A stretch of DNA of 64,000 bases from Azospirillum ramasamyi (GCF_003233655.1 NZ_CP029829.1:1746978-1810977), one strand, 5' to 3'. Shown: positions 17,772-27,002, counted from the stretch's first letter. Translations and numbers: made by a program. Notes: generated by a model from the letters alone, not told the origin.

Positions 17772-18671
17772 TCACTGTTGGGAAACCGGCGGCTGGGGGC
17801 TGTCGTTCCCCGACGGGGCCTGAGACGCCTGAGGAGAGGCCGGCGTTGCGCCGCCCTGCCCGCCCGAAGCGCCGGCCGGCGCGGCGCTGGAGCCGGATGC
17901 GCGCGCCTGCTGAAGTTCCTGGTTCAGCCTCGTCACCTCCTGGGACAGGCGCTGGACTTCCTGGCGCAGAGGCGCCGCGGCGTCGCTGCCGCCTCCCGTC
18001 AGGCCGGCGATCGCGGCCAGCGTGGCCGACTGCTGCATCCAGTAGGGGGGAACGCCGTAATAGGTATGCACCGCCATCGCCCATTGGCGGTCGTTCATGT
18101 TCGGGCGGTTCTTTTCGTCGAAACGCGGAGCGTTGGTCAGCTTGTCCTTGGGAACGTTCAGGACATAGCCGTCGCCGGAGGGCGAGAACAGCGCCCACGG
18201 CACGGGAAAGTCGCTGTCGCCGATGCCGAGGAAGCCGCCCAGCTCGACCACCGCATAGGCGATGCGCCCGGTCGCCGGATCGATCACCAGTTCGGAGATT
18301 TCGCCCATGTCCTTGCCGTCCGGGCTGCGCAGCTTGGTGTCCTCAAGCTGGTCGGCGGCGATGGCGCGGGGATGGGCGATGGAGTCCTGCAGCGCCGCGG
18401 CCTCTCCCAGGATGGCCTGGCAAGCCTGCGCGTTGCCCTTCTGCGCCGCGCCCTGGGCGGCCTGCTGCAGGGCGCGCAGCTGCGCGATCTCCTGCGGGGT
18501 CACGGGTGCCGGGCTGTTGGGCGCCGCGGCTTCGAGAGCCGCCGCCTGCTGTCCAAGCCGGTCGAGCCCGGCCGCGCAGTCGTCGGCGGCCATCGCGGGC
18601 GCGGCGACGGGGGCCAGCGCGGCCAGCAGCAGCACAGTGCCCAGGGCCGTTGCAGGGATCTGGCGCGTCAT
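17772..18671 (-). CDS. Secreted PRC-barrel domain protein
   Basis: 299 residues from the ATG at 18671, with GGAGGA seven bases upstream. A signal peptide (about 1-28, ending APAMAA) suggests export to the periplasm. An Ala/Gln-rich helical part (30-100) is followed by a PRC-barrel (about 105-175: KLRSPDGKDMGEISELVIDPATGRIAYAVVELGGFLGIGD), then a stretch rich in aromatic residues with VHTYYGVPPYWMQQ. A coiled coil (LRQEVQRLSQEVTRLNQELQQ) and a Pro/Gln/Gly-rich tail end it. PRC-barrel proteins of this sort are common in rhizobia and Azospirillum and are thought to act in the envelope or in stress; the exact job is unknown. Confidence 0.8.
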   Translation of the reverse strand: MTRQIPATALGTVLLLAALAPVAAPAMAADDCAAGLDRLGQQAAALEAAAPNSPAPVTPQEIAQLRALQQAAQGAAQKGNAQACQAILGEAAALQDSIAHPRAIAADQLEDTKLRSPDGKDMGEISELVIDPATGRIAYAVVELGGFLGIGDSDFPVPWALFSPSGDGYVLNVPKDKLTNAPRFDEKNRPNMNDRQWAMAVHTYYGVPPYWMQQSATLAAIAGLTGGGSDAAAPLRQEVQRLSQEVTRLNQELQQARASGSSAAPAGASGGQGGATPASPQASQAPSGNDSPQPPVSQQ

Positions 18672-18781
18672 CGGGACATCCTCCGGCTTGAATCGTCTCA
18701 TGCTGCATGAACAGCATGCTCAAGCCGGAGGTTCCCGTGCGCCCGTCTTCCTGCGGTTGTGTCTTCGGATGTAAGACTCTC

Positions 18782-19426
18782 TCAACCCGGCAGGGGCAGC
18801 CCGCCGCGCTGGACGATGAAGGACTGGATGGCGTCCACCCCTTCGCCGGCCTTGACGTTGGCGAACACAAAGGGACGGTCGCCGCGCATCTTGCGGGCGT
18901 CGCGGTCCATCACCTCCAGGCTGGCGCCGACCATCGGGGCGAGGTCGGTCTTGTTGATCACCAGCAGGTCCGACCGGGTGATGCCCGGCCCACCCTTGCG
19001 CGGGATCTTGTCGCCGGCCGACACGTCGATGACGTAGATGGTGATGTCCGCCAGTTCCGGCGAGAAGGTGGCCGCGAGGTTGTCGCCGCCCGATTCGATG
19101 AAGATCAGGTCGAGGTTGGGGAACTTCGCGTTCATCTGGTCGACGGCGGCGAGGTTGATCGAGGCGTCCTCGCGAATCGCGGTGTGCGGACAGCCGCCGG
19201 TCTCCACCCCCATGATCCGTTCCGGCTTCAGCGCGCCGGAGCGGGTGAGGAACTCCGCATCCTCCTTGGTGTAGATGTCGTTGGTGATCGCCGCGACCTC
19301 CCAATCGTCGCGCATGCGCTTGCACAGCGCGTCGGTCAGCGCGGTCTTGCCGGAGCCGACGGGACCGCCGATGCCGACGCGAAGCGGGCCGGCGTGGCTC
19401 TTTTCGATAGCGGGGAGAGCGCTCAT
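18782..19426 (-). CDS. ureG: Urease accessory protein UreG (GTPase)
   Basis: 214 residues from the ATG at 19426. UreG is the SIMIBI GTPase that drives nickel delivery to urease. The P-loop [11 protein letters not shown] is present, followed by [13 protein letters not shown], the metal-binding Cys-Pro-His in [19 protein letters not shown], the [17 protein letters not shown] switch region, and the NKTDLAP guanine-binding motif. Its start overlaps the end of ureF by four bases (ATGA). It is the last gene of the urease operon, ending before the PRC-barrel gene's promoter region. Confidence 0.97.
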   Translation of the reverse strand: MSALPAIEKSHAGPLRVGIGGPVGSGKTALTDALCKRMRDDWEVAAITNDIYTKEDAEFLTRSGALKPERIMGVETGGCPHTAIREDASINLAAVDQMNAKFPNLDLIFIESGGDNLAATFSPELADITIYVIDVSAGDKIPRKGGPGITRSDLLVINKTDLAPMVGASLEVMDRDARKMRGDRPFVFANVKAGEGVDAIQSFIVQRGGLPLPG

Positions 19427-20154
19427 GAGCGGAACAGCCTCGTATATTGGGTTTCGTGGATCATCGAGGTCCAGTCGACGGCCATCGCCCGGCCGCCGAG
19501 GTCGTCGAGCGGGGCCGCCAGCGCCGCCTCCGCCGCGCTGTGGGTGATGGGGTCGAGCGCCGCCAGCGCCCGCTGCCCGTCGGTCTGGCCCAGCGGCACC
19601 AGCCGGACCCCGGCCGACACCAGATTGGCGGCGAATGCATGCAGATAGGCGGTCAGCGCCGGCCCCTCCGCCACGCCGGTCAGGGCTGCGGTCAGCGCCA
19701 CCGCCACCGCATAGGCGACCGGCCGGCCGGTGCCGGCGATCACCGCATCCCAGCGGGCCAAGCCGTCGAGCGGCCATGCGGCGCGGATCGCCAGCAGGAA
19801 GGCCTGACCCTGCGCCCGCGATTCGAGCGCGGTTTCGGAGGAGGCGCGCAGGATGTCGGCGCGCTCCACCGCCCAGGCGAAGGCCGCCTCGTCCCCGGCG
19901 CGCACCGCGCGATGGGCGGCGGCGAACAGCATGCCGTCGGTGCGCCCGGCGCCATGGCGCAGGATGCCGTCGAGCCAGACGATCAGCGTGGCGCGGTCCC
20001 GCACCAGCCCCTGCTCCACCGCCGCCTCGATGCCATGGCTGTAGGAGAAGCCGCCGACCGGAAAGCTGGGCGACAGCCACGCCAGCAGGCGCGTCAGCGC
20101 ATGGGTGGAGACGCCGTCGTTCACCTCAGTGCGAATGCCCATGCCCGCCGCCAT
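19423..20154 (-). CDS. ureF: Urease accessory protein UreF
   Basis: 243 residues from the ATG at 20154; an ATG at 20142 is also possible. UreF is an all-helical scaffold that links UreD-bound urease to UreG. The family motif [29 protein letters not shown] is clear, as is the [13 protein letters not shown] region and the C-terminal [17 protein letters not shown]. The start overlaps the 3' end of ureE by 29 bases, and its stop overlaps ureG, so translation of ureE-F-G is likely coupled. Both overlaps are on the minus strand. Confidence 0.95.
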   Translation of the reverse strand: MAAGMGIRTEVNDGVSTHALTRLLAWLSPSFPVGGFSYSHGIEAAVEQGLVRDRATLIVWLDGILRHGAGRTDGMLFAAAHRAVRAGDEAAFAWAVERADILRASSETALESRAQGQAFLLAIRAAWPLDGLARWDAVIAGTGRPVAYAVAVALTAALTGVAEGPALTAYLHAFAANLVSAGVRLVPLGQTDGQRALAALDPITHSAAEAALAAPLDDLGGRAMAVDWTSMIHETQYTRLFRS

Positions 20155-20608
20155 GCGAATGCCCGCTATAGGCGCCGCCTTCCGGCATGAAGGGCGCGGT
20201 CACGTCGCGCACCTCCGCCCCCAGCCCGCGCAGCATGTCCTCGATCACATGGTCGCGGCGCAGGCGGATGGTGTCGCCGACGATCTGCACCGGCAGGTGG
20301 CGGTTGCCGAGATGCCAGGCCACCCGCGCGAAGGCCTCCACCGGGCCGGGCACGCGGACCTCCATCAGGTCTTCAGCGGCGGCGACCACGCGCAGGAAGC
20401 TGCCGTCGCCCAGTTCCAGCCCGTCGCCGTCGTCCAGCGCCACCGCCCGCGGCAGGTCGAGCAGGAAGGCGCCGCCGGCATCGTCGGTCATCGCCATGCG
20501 GCGGCGGAAGCGGTCGTCGAAGGCGAGCGTCACGGTGCCAACCGCCTGCTCCGCGGGCCAATGGCCGCGGGCATGGACTCGGGTGGCGCGGCGGGCGGGT
20601 TCGGTCAT
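20126..20608 (-). CDS. ureE: Urease accessory protein UreE (nickel metallochaperone)
   Basis: 160 residues. UreE binds nickel and hands it to UreG. The N-terminal domain (about 10-75) and the C-terminal metal domain (80-150) are seen, with the conserved AWHLGNRHLPVQI carrying a bridging His. The tail [16 protein letters not shown] is a histidine-rich nickel-binding extension, here six His in the last 14 residues. Its ATG (20608) overlaps the stop of murI by one base (TGATG), so racemase and chaperone are translationally linked. Confidence 0.94.
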   Translation of the reverse strand: MTEPARRATRVHARGHWPAEQAVGTVTLAFDDRFRRRMAMTDDAGGAFLLDLPRAVALDDGDGLELGDGSFLRVVAAAEDLMEVRVPGPVEAFARVAWHLGNRHLPVQIVGDTIRLRRDHVIEDMLRGLGAEVRDVTAPFMPEGGAYSGHSHGGGHGHSH

Positions 20609-21450
20609 CAGCTAAGCCGTTCGAAGGGGGTCGGGTGGCCGAAGAAGCGGCCGGCCAGCTCGCTGACCAGCGCCGCGTCCCCGGTGGTGAAGAAGCGCAG
20701 TCCCCGCTCCGCCGGAAGGGGCCGGTATTCGGGGTGGCGGTCGAGATACTGCTCAAGCGAGCGGGCGGTCAGGGTCGGCTGGCACAGCACCTCCACCCCC
20801 GGCGGCAGCGCGCGGGCGAACAGGTGGCGGACCAGCGGGTAATGGGTGCAGCCCAGCACCACCGCGTCGAGCGGCTGGCGGCCCATCCTGTCCAGCAGCA
20901 CACGGACATAGCCGGCCACCGCCGGCGCGATCTCGTCGTCCGAAGCGCCGCGCTCGATCAGCGGCACGAGATCGGGGCAGGCCTGCTGCACGACGCGGAT
21001 GGAGGGGGCGCGCTTGCCGATCTCGCGCGGGAAGGAGCCCGAATTGACGGTCGCCGCGGTGGCGAAGATGCCGACGGTCCGCGGTTCGGCCAGATGGTCC
21101 GGCGGAACGGTGTCGATCATCCACGGCACCCGCGTGATCGCCTCCACCATCGGCACCAGCACGCCCAGCGCGTTGCGGCCGGGATGGGCCGAGGGCAGCC
21201 ATTCCTGCTGGAGACGGCGCAGCGCCACCGCCGCCGCCGTGTTGCAGGCGATGACGACCAGCCGGCAGCCCTGGGCGAACAGCCGGTCCATCCCGGCCAC
21301 GGTCAGCCGGTAGATGTCGTCCTCGCTGCGCGGGCCGTAGGGAGCGGCGGCATGGTCGCCGAGATAGACGAAGGGCCGGTCGGGTGCGGCGTCCACCAGG
21401 GCGCGCAGCACCGTCAATCCGCCATGTCCTGAGTCGAATACGCCGATCAA
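20608..21450 (-). CDS. murI: Glutamate racemase
   Basis: 280 residues. It makes D-glutamate for peptidoglycan from L-glutamate. The two catalytic cysteines lie in VVIACNTAAAVALRRL and VVLGCTHYPLVRHLF; IGVFDSGHGGLTVL and the YLGDHAAAPYGPRSED region, in the place of the usual GDTARVPYG, are the family's other markers. A His replaces the Thr next to Asp in that loop, a mild departure from E. coli-type MurI. The gene sits inside the urease operon, between ureC and ureE, overlapping ureE by one base. The gap to ureC holds a long palindromic repeat. Confidence 0.9.
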   Translation of the reverse strand: MIGVFDSGHGGLTVLRALVDAAPDRPFVYLGDHAAAPYGPRSEDDIYRLTVAGMDRLFAQGCRLVVIACNTAAAVALRRLQQEWLPSAHPGRNALGVLVPMVEAITRVPWMIDTVPPDHLAEPRTVGIFATAATVNSGSFPREIGKRAPSIRVVQQACPDLVPLIERGASDDEIAPAVAGYVRVLLDRMGRQPLDAVVLGCTHYPLVRHLFARALPPGVEVLCQPTLTARSLEQYLDRHPEYRPLPAERGLRFFTTGDAALVSELAGRFFGHPTPFERLS

Positions 21451-21474
21451 CTGTCTTGAGCCCTACCAGGAAAC

Positions 21475-21580
21475 TCCTTCTCCCCCCTGGAGAGAAGGTT
21501 GGGATGAGGGGGTTCGGCGCAGCCGAAGAGATCCTCGAAGCGGTTCCCCCTCACCCTAACCCTCTCCCCAGGGGAGAGAG
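21475..21580. repeat. Dispersed GC-rich palindromic repeat (copy B)
   Basis: A left arm with GGAGAGAAGGTTGGGATGAG (21490-21509) faces a right arm with CCCTCACCCTAACCCTCTCC (21548-21567); they pair imperfectly with a smaller hairpin TTCGG-CGCAG-CCGAA between. It lies in the ureC-murI spacer, which is 147 bases long. Confidence 0.75.
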
Positions 21581-21597
21581 GGGATAAAAAAATCGCC

Positions 21598-23307
21598 TCA
21601 GAACAGGAAATACCGCTGCGCCATCGGCAGGACCTCGGCCGGCTCGCAGGTCAGCAACTGCCCGTCCGCCCGGACCTCGTAGGTTTCCGGGTCCACTTCG
21701 ATGTGCGGGGTGGCGTCGTTGTGGATCATGTCCTTCTTGCCGACGGTGCGGGTGCCCTGGACGGCGATCAGCTCGCGGTGCAGGCCAAGCTGGCGGCCGA
21801 CCTCCAACTCCATCGCCTTGGCGCTGACGAAGGTGACGCTGCTGGCCTGTATCGCCCGGCCGAAGGCGCCGAACATCGGGCGGTAATGCACCGGCTGCGG
21901 CGTCGGGATCGAGGCGTTGGGATCGCCCATCAGCGCCGCGGCGATGGTGCCGCACTTGATCACCATGTCCGGCTTGACCCCGAAGAAGGCCGGCGACCAC
22001 ACCACCAGATCGGCCAGCTTGCCGACCTCGACCGAGCCGACGACATGGCCGATGCCGTGCGACAGCGCCGGGTTGATGGTGTATTTGGCGATGTAGCGCT
22101 TGACCCGGAAATTGTCGTTGTCGCCGGTCTCCTGCGGCAGCCGCCCGCGCTGGAGCTTCATCTTGTGGGCGGTCTGCCAGGTGCGGATCACCACCTCGCC
22201 CAGCCGGCCCATCGCCTGGCTGTCCGACGAGATCATGGAGAAGACGCCCAGGTCGTGCAGGATGTCCTCCGCCGCGATGGTCTCGCGCCGGATGCGGCTT
22301 TCGGCGAAGGCGACGTCTTCGGGAATGCGGGCGCTGAGGTGGTGGCACACCATCAGCATGTCGAGATGCTCGTCCACCGTGTTGATGGTGAAGGGCCGCG
22401 TCGGGTTGGTCGAGCTGGGCAGCACGTTGTTGAGCCCCGCCACCCGGATGATGTCCGGGGCATGGCCGCCGCCCGCGCCTTCGGTGTGGAAGGTGTGGAT
22501 GGTGCGGCCCTTGAACGCCGCGATGGTGTCCTCGACGAAGCCGGATTCGTTCAGCGTGTCGGTGTGGATCGCCACCTGGACGTCCAACTGGTCGGCGACG
22601 GTCAGGCAGGTGTCGATGGCATCCGGCGTGGTGCCCCAATCCTCGTGCAGCTTCAGGCCGCAGGCGCCGGCGGCGATCTGCTCCAGCAGCGCGTCGGGGC
22701 GGCTGGTGTTGCCCTTGCCGAAGAAGCCCAGGTTGATCGGCAGCCCTTCGGCGGCCTGGAGCATCCGCTCCATATGCCACGGCCCCGGCGTGCAGGTGGT
22801 GGCCGCGGTGCCGGCGGCCGGGCCGGTGCCGCCGCCCAGCATGGTGGTGACGCCGCTGTTCAGCGCCTCGTCCACCTGCTGCGGGCAGATGAAGTGGATG
22901 TGGGCGTCGATGCCGCCGGCGGTGACGATCTTGCCCTCGCCCGCGATCACCTCGGTGCCCGGCCCTACGATGATGTCGACGCCGGGCTGGACGTCGGGAT
23001 TGCCGGCCTTGCCGATGGCGGCGATGCGCCCGCCGGTGATGCCGATGTCGGCCTTGACGATGCCCCAGTGGTCGATGATCAGCGCGTTGGTGATGACGGT
23101 GTCGACCGCCCCCTGGTGGCGCGAGCGCTGGCTCTGGCCCATGCCGTCGCGGATCACCTTTCCGCCGCCGAACTTCACCTCCTCGCCATAGACGGTGTGG
23201 TCGCGTTCGACCTCCACGATCAGGTCGGTGTCGGCCAGCCGGACGCGGTCGCCGGTGGTCGGACCGTAGAGGGCCGCATATTCGGCCCGGTCGATGCGGT
23301 GCGCCAT
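21598..23307 (-). CDS. ureC: Urease subunit alpha (catalytic)
   Basis: 569 residues. It hydrolyses urea to ammonia and carbamate at a dinuclear nickel site. [13 protein letters not shown] carries the HxH nickel ligands, [11 protein letters not shown] the carbamylated lysine, [20 protein letters not shown] text ([19 protein letters not shown]) further His ligands, and [22 protein letters not shown] the mobile flap with its Cys and catalytic His. Length matches the single alpha chain used with separate beta and gamma subunits. The 5' end is 25 bases after ureB. Start codon ATG at 23307 is well placed. Confidence 0.98.
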   Translation of the reverse strand: MAHRIDRAEYAALYGPTTGDRVRLADTDLIVEVERDHTVYGEEVKFGGGKVIRDGMGQSQRSRHQGAVDTVITNALIIDHWGIVKADIGITGGRIAAIGKAGNPDVQPGVDIIVGPGTEVIAGEGKIVTAGGIDAHIHFICPQQVDEALNSGVTTMLGGGTGPAAGTAATTCTPGPWHMERMLQAAEGLPINLGFFGKGNTSRPDALLEQIAAGACGLKLHEDWGTTPDAIDTCLTVADQLDVQVAIHTDTLNESGFVEDTIAAFKGRTIHTFHTEGAGGGHAPDIIRVAGLNNVLPSSTNPTRPFTINTVDEHLDMLMVCHHLSARIPEDVAFAESRIRRETIAAEDILHDLGVFSMISSDSQAMGRLGEVVIRTWQTAHKMKLQRGRLPQETGDNDNFRVKRYIAKYTINPALSHGIGHVVGSVEVGKLADLVVWSPAFFGVKPDMVIKCGTIAAALMGDPNASIPTPQPVHYRPMFGAFGRAIQASSVTFVSAKAMELEVGRQLGLHRELIAVQGTRTVGKKDMIHNDATPHIEVDPETYEVRADGQLLTCEPAEVLPMAQRYFLF

Positions 23308-23332
23308 TTCCTTCGCCCTTCCTGTCGGCCCG

Positions 23333-23638
23333 TCAGAGGGCGCCGTTGACCTTGCGGTTGAAACCGATCACCACCCGGTCGCCGCCATAGGCGACCAGCG
23401 TCACGCGGCGGGTCTGGCCGGGTTCGAAGCGCACCGCCGTCCCGGCCGGAATGTCGAGCCGGAAGCCGCGCGCCTTCTCGCGGTCGAAGGCCAGCGCGCC
23501 GTTGGTCTCGTAGAAATGGAAGTGCGAGCCGACCTGGATCGGCCGGTCGCCGGCATTGGCGACGTCGAGTTCGACGGTGGCGCGGCCGTCGTTCAGCACG
23601 ATCTCGCCGGCCGCCGGGAAGATTTCACCGGGCTTCAT
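23333..23638 (-). CDS. ureB: Urease subunit beta
   Basis: 101 residues. It forms, with UreA and UreC, the trimer-based urease complex. The domain shows the conserved [16 protein letters not shown] start, [40 protein letters not shown] core and [12 protein letters not shown] end. The sequence fits the standard 100-110 residues of a free beta subunit, not a beta-gamma fusion. It is 13 bases after ureA, so all three structural subunits are probably translated from one message. Confidence 0.97.
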   Translation of the reverse strand: MKPGEIFPAAGEIVLNDGRATVELDVANAGDRPIQVGSHFHFYETNGALAFDREKARGFRLDIPAGTAVRFEPGQTRRVTLVAYGGDRVVIGFNRKVNGAL

Positions 23639-23651
23639 CGGACATCCCCCC

Positions 23652-23954
23652 TCAACGGATCGGCTGATGGACGGTGACGAGCTTGGTGCCGTCGGGGAAG
23701 GTCGCCTCGACCTGGATGTCGTGGATCATCTCGGGGATGCCCTCCATCACCTGATCGCGGGTCAGCACGGTGGCGCCGTCGCGCATCAGCTCGGCCACCG
23801 TGCGGCCGTCGCGCGCACCCTCCACCACGTAGTCGGTGATGAGGGCGACCGCCTCCGGGTGGTTCAGCTTGACGCCGCGCTCCAGCCGCCGCCGCGCCAC
23901 CATCGCCGCCATCGCGACCAGCAGCTTGTCCTTCTCGCGCCCTGTCAGGTTCAT
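23652..23954 (-). CDS. ureA: Urease subunit gamma
   Basis: 100 residues from the ATG at 23954, with a G-rich stretch just upstream. The sequence has the family motifs [33 protein letters not shown] and [28 protein letters not shown]. It is the smallest urease structural subunit. It lies in a longer open frame to 24635 whose upstream part is antisense to ureD coding and has no family match. About 160 bases separate it from ureD, room for a promoter. Confidence 0.97.
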   Translation of the reverse strand: MNLTGREKDKLLVAMAAMVARRRLERGVKLNHPEAVALITDYVVEGARDGRTVAELMRDGATVLTRDQVMEGIPEMIHDIQVEATFPDGTKLVTVHQPIR

Positions 23955-24118
23955 CGGGGGATTGCCCTTTCGCCACCCTGTTCGTCGCCGGATCATTGCC
24001 GGCCGGTTGGGAGCGATTATGCCACGATGATGCGGTGCGCCAAGTGCGTCGTATGACGTAGCGACTTGAAAATGCTGGGCGGCATGAAAGTGCTGGCGAG
24101 ACGGCCGGAGCGTGGCCC

Positions 24119-25057
24119 TCAGACCTCCCACAGCCGCGGCAGGCGGGTGGGCAGCCCGGCGGCCTCGGCGCGCAGGCCGGACCACAGGGCGGCATAGGCG
24201 CGCCGCACCGCGCGGGCGTCGCCGCCGAGGATGCGGACGACCAGCAGGCCGTCCAGCGCCGTGGCGCCGATGCGGGCGCCCTCCAAAGGCTCCGTCAAGG
24301 CCCGAATCGCATCGAGGCGGCGGGCGGCGTCGGGGGCGGCGTGAAGCAGGGTGGCGCAGGCCGCGGCTCCGCCGAAGCCGGCGGGGTGGGCCAGCGCTTC
24401 GGCGATGTCGTCGTCCAGATGCAGGGCGTCGGCCCATATCAGGCGGCCGTCGCGCGCGACCTCCCAGGCGTCGCGGATCAGGCCGCGGGTCACCGTCTCG
24501 CCGAAGGCGGCGCGGCCGAAGACCAGCATCTCGCCGGCGATGGCGCGGCCGTCGCCCGACAGGTCGATCCGGGTCAGGCGGCGCAGGCGCGAAGCTTCGA
24601 AGACGATGGCTTCCTGCGGCATCCACTCCAGCCACGCGCCGTCCTCGACCGACAGCATGGTGTCGATGCGGCAGTCGGCACCGGTGGAACGATAGACCTT
24701 CTCGGCCGCCTGGGTGGTGACCAGGGCCTTCGCCCCCGCCCCGACCGACAGGGCGATGTCCATGCGGTCGCCGCCGACCATGCCGCCGGAGGTGGTGGCG
24801 AGCACCGCGATGGGAAGATCGCCACGGCGCGACGCCGGCATCAGAACCCGCAACGGGTCATGATGATAGAGCGTCGCCAGCCGGGTCTCGCCGTGGCGAT
24901 GTTCGAACCGGACGGTCGCAGCGCCATGGACGGCGACCTTCTTTTCCTCGCGCGCGGAGTCTTCCTGCCTGTCGGCCACCGCCACCTGAACCAAGCGCCC
25001 GCTCCCACCCTGGATGTTGCGGGCGCCAGTCTGCCGGAAGCGGGACGGTTCAGGCAA
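24119..25057 (-). CDS. ureD: Urease accessory protein UreD
   Basis: Up to 312 residues with a start that is uncertain: homology begins only at about residue 45 ([31 protein letters not shown]). UreD (UreH) binds apo-urease and channels nickel with UreF and UreG. The conserved [37 protein letters not shown] block and [20 protein letters not shown] are present. The 5' portion is Gln/Arg/Glu-rich and may not be translated. First gene of the ureDABC-EFG cluster; the response-regulator gene upstream ends 59 bases before. Confidence 0.92.
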   Translation of the reverse strand: MPEPSRFRQTGARNIQGGSGRLVQVAVADRQEDSAREEKKVAVHGAATVRFEHRHGETRLATLYHHDPLRVLMPASRRGDLPIAVLATTSGGMVGGDRMDIALSVGAGAKALVTTQAAEKVYRSTGADCRIDTMLSVEDGAWLEWMPQEAIVFEASRLRRLTRIDLSGDGRAIAGEMLVFGRAAFGETVTRGLIRDAWEVARDGRLIWADALHLDDDIAEALAHPAGFGGAAACATLLHAAPDAARRLDAIRALTEPLEGARIGATALDGLLVVRILGGDARAVRRAYAALWSGLRAEAAGLPTRLPRLWEV

Positions 25058-25116
25058 TGCGGACGAGAGGGGCGGACGAGGCCGTTGGACGAGGCCGGTG
25101 GACGAGGAGGGCCGGA

Positions 25117-25836
25117 CTATCCTTCGCCGGAGAAGCAGCCGTTGCGGGCGGCGACCACCGCCACCTGGGTGCGGTTGCGCACGCCCAGCTTCTGCATGAT
25201 GGCGCGGACATGCACCTTCACCGTGCCTTCCAGCACGCCAAGGCCGCGGGCGATCTCCTTGTTGGAATGGCCGGCCAGCAGCAGTTCGAACACGTCGCGC
25301 TGGCGGTCGGTCAGCCGGTCGAGGATGTCGTCGTTGCCGCGCGGCCCCTCGCTCAGCGCTCCGTTCAGGACGGCACGCGGCAGCGGCAGGAAGACGTCGC
25401 CGCTGAGCGCCAGCGAAATGGCATGCTCCAGCACCTCCGGCGGACTGGTCTTCAGCACATAGCCGCGGGCGCCCATTCGAACGCTCTCAACGATGTCCGC
25501 CACCTCGTCGGAGTTGGTCAGGATCAGGACGGGCACCGCGACCAACGTTTCCTTCAGCCGGCGCAGTCCGTCGCCGGCGCCGGCGGCGACATCCGCATCG
25601 TCCAGGCGCTGCGGGCCGGGGTCATACAGGACCAGCACCAGTTCGGGAGTCTTGCGGCCGATATCCAGCGCTTCATCCAACGACCCGGCCTCCATCACGC
25701 GCGTTCCGGGGTAGATTTCACCGATGGACAGGGCGAAGCCGTGGCGAACCATCGGCTGCTCGTCGACCACCAGAAAAATCCGTGTCGGATTGCCCGCGCT
25801 ACGCGAACTGCCGCGCGCTTGAAGCTCGAACTCCAT
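25117..25836 (-). CDS. LuxR/FixJ-family response regulator with atypical receiver
   Basis: 239 residues. The N-terminal receiver (about 18-145) begins with RIFLVVDEQPMVRHGF, an acidic pair as expected. The third strand reads PELVLVLYDPGPQRLDD, where an Asp is not in the usual position (typical PDLVLLDxxxP); the nearest Asp is two residues late. The Thr and Lys switch residues of strands 4 and 5 (ILTNSDE, YVLKTSP) are kept. The C-terminal LuxR HTH (about 170-230) is canonical: LTDRQRDVFELLLAGHSNKEIARGLGVLEGTVKVHVRAIMQKLGVRNRTQ. It faces a similar regulator across a 405-base spacer rich in dyads and precedes the urease genes, which it may influence; no evidence of that is seen. Confidence 0.82.
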   Translation of the reverse strand: MEFELQARGSSRSAGNPTRIFLVVDEQPMVRHGFALSIGEIYPGTRVMEAGSLDEALDIGRKTPELVLVLYDPGPQRLDDADVAAGAGDGLRRLKETLVAVPVLILTNSDEVADIVESVRMGARGYVLKTSPPEVLEHAISLALSGDVFLPLPRAVLNGALSEGPRGNDDILDRLTDRQRDVFELLLAGHSNKEIARGLGVLEGTVKVHVRAIMQKLGVRNRTQVAVVAARNGCFSGEG

Positions 25837-25909
25837 CGTGTCCCCTTACGTTCAGCGGACTACTTTCCAGTAGGGCCAAGAACACCCAAAAAGCCCCATT
25901 GGGAAAGCG

Positions 25910-25959
25910 GTTCATTCGCGACCCTCTATGGTGTGCCTACCTCTCAATATCGAATGAAC
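25910..25959. promoter_or_regulatory. Widely spaced inverted repeat in regulator spacer
   Basis: GTTCATTCG (25910-25918) and CGAATGAAC (25951-25959) are perfect nine-base arms 41 bases apart, near four helical turns. They lie upstream of the minus-strand regulator and overlap the 18-base palindrome next to them. Candidate operator. Confidence 0.5.
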
Positions 25960-25973
25960 GGATCTCCGTTCAA
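25946..25973 (-). promoter_or_regulatory. Candidate promoter for the minus-strand regulator
   Basis: Minus strand: TTGAAC (25973-25968), 16-base spacer, GATATT (25951-25946). The 18-base palindrome covers most of the -35 element and the spacer. About 110 bases before the start codon. Confidence 0.4.
25955..25972. promoter_or_regulatory. Perfect 18-base palindrome (candidate operator)
   Basis: TGAACGGATCTCCGTTCA: eight-base perfect arms around TC. It overlaps the candidate minus-strand promoter. Size and symmetry suit a dimeric LuxR-type or other HTH regulator, possibly one of the flanking pair. Confidence 0.6.
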
Positions 25974-26020
25974 TTTCTTCCGAAATCCGATCTATTGGCT
26001 GTGACTTTCCTGTTCTCATC

Positions 26021-26049
26021 TTGCGCGTTTGGTTAATGAACCGTATAAA
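26021..26049 (+). promoter_or_regulatory. Candidate promoter for the plus-strand regulator
   Basis: TTGCGC (26021-26026), 17-base spacer, TATAAA (26044-26049), in an AT-rich island. About 190 bases before the start of the plus-strand regulator. Confidence 0.5.
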
Positions 26050-26052
26050 TCA

Positions 26053-26115
26053 TCCGAACACAAAGCGTAAAGCCCGCTGTTCCGAACAATATTGGTCTAA
26101 TTTTTTAAGTTCGGA
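26053..26115. repeat. Phased TCCGAAC repeats downstream of promoter
   Basis: TCCGAAC at 26053 and 26081, and its inverse GTTCGGA at 26109, start at exact 28-base intervals. Both direct copies continue with A. They lie between the candidate promoter and the regulator gene and may form a multi-site operator. Confidence 0.5.
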
Positions 26116-26241
26116 GTCTGTCTGGACCGGAACAACCGGCCCAATCCTTGGCTCTGGTCTTCAGACCAGGGTCCAGGGAATGCAGATCGAAGGGGGAAAT
26201 CGCCGCCGCCCGGCAATGGGCGGCTCAGCGGAGGATGACCG

Positions 26242-26910
26242 ATGAAGACTTGGACTGTGATGCTGGTCGACCACGACCGGCTTTTCTCTGCGGCTTTGGC
26301 GACGCTGATCGGCGGCGGCCCCTTCCGGGTCACCGCCCATGCGGCCAGTGCCGACGACGCGCTCGACCTCATCGCCGACGGCGACCAGCCCGATCTGATC
26401 GTACTGGCGCTGCAGGATGGCATGCCCGAGGAGATCGCCGGCATCCGCCGCCTGCGCGAAGGCACCTCGGCGCGGATCGTCGTGCTGGCCGACACCATCG
26501 CCGACCGCAGCCTGTCGCAGTCGCTCAAGGCGGGTGCCGACGCCTATCTGAACAAGAGCATGTCGAGCGAGAGCCTGCTGCGCTCCCTTCGGCTGGTGAT
26601 GCTGGGCGAGGTGGTCTATCCCACCCATGTCGCCGGCCTGCTGATGGCCGCGGCGAACGAACGTCCGCAGCACACCCCGACGCCCATCACCATGCCGCCC
26701 AGCGGCGACCTGTCGAAACGCGAGGTGCAGATCCTGCGCTGCCTTCTGGCCGGCCAGTCGAACAAGGCCATCGCGCGCAACCTGCACATCACGGAATCCA
26801 CCGTGAAGATGCATTTCAAGAACGTGATGCGGAAGATCAACGCGCAGAACCGCACCCAGGCCGCGGTGTGGGCGATCCAGAACGGGTTGTCGCCGTTGGT
26901 GACGGCCTAG
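26242..26910 (+). CDS. LuxR/FixJ-family response regulator lacking the usual phosphoacceptor Asp
   Basis: 222 residues from the ATG at 26242, with GGAGGA seven bases upstream. The receiver (about 5-125) opens with VMLVDHDRLFSAAL, keeping the acidic patch. Strand 3 reads PDLIVLALQDGMPEE: Ala stands where the phosphorylated Asp is expected. Strand 4 ends VVLADT and the lysine of strand 5 is kept (YLNKSMS). The LuxR HTH (about 153-215) is intact: LSKREVQILRCLLAGQSNKAIARNLHITESTVKMHFKNVMRKINAQNRTQ. This suggests a regulator that works without phosphorylation or through another signal. It is divergent from its likely paralogue. A bidirectional hairpin follows. Confidence 0.83.
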   Translation: MKTWTVMLVDHDRLFSAALATLIGGGPFRVTAHAASADDALDLIADGDQPDLIVLALQDGMPEEIAGIRRLREGTSARIVVLADTIADRSLSQSLKAGADAYLNKSMSSESLLRSLRLVMLGEVVYPTHVAGLLMAAANERPQHTPTPITMPPSGDLSKREVQILRCLLAGQSNKAIARNLHITESTVKMHFKNVMRKINAQNRTQAAVWAIQNGLSPLVTA

Positions 26911-26975
26911 GGGCTGTTTGGTTGGGGGAGGTGTCTGGCGGTTCCCTTTTTGCACCAACGTCTCAAGACGGAGAA

Positions 26976-27002
26976 GGCCGGCGCTCCGTAAAAGCGCCGG
27001 CC
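26976..27002. terminator. Bidirectional hairpin between convergent genes
   Basis: Perfect ten-base arms GGCCGGCGCT (26976-26985) and AGCGCCGGCC (26993-27002). It lies between the plus-strand regulator and the minus-strand hydrolase, so it can serve both; no strong U tract. Confidence 0.6.
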
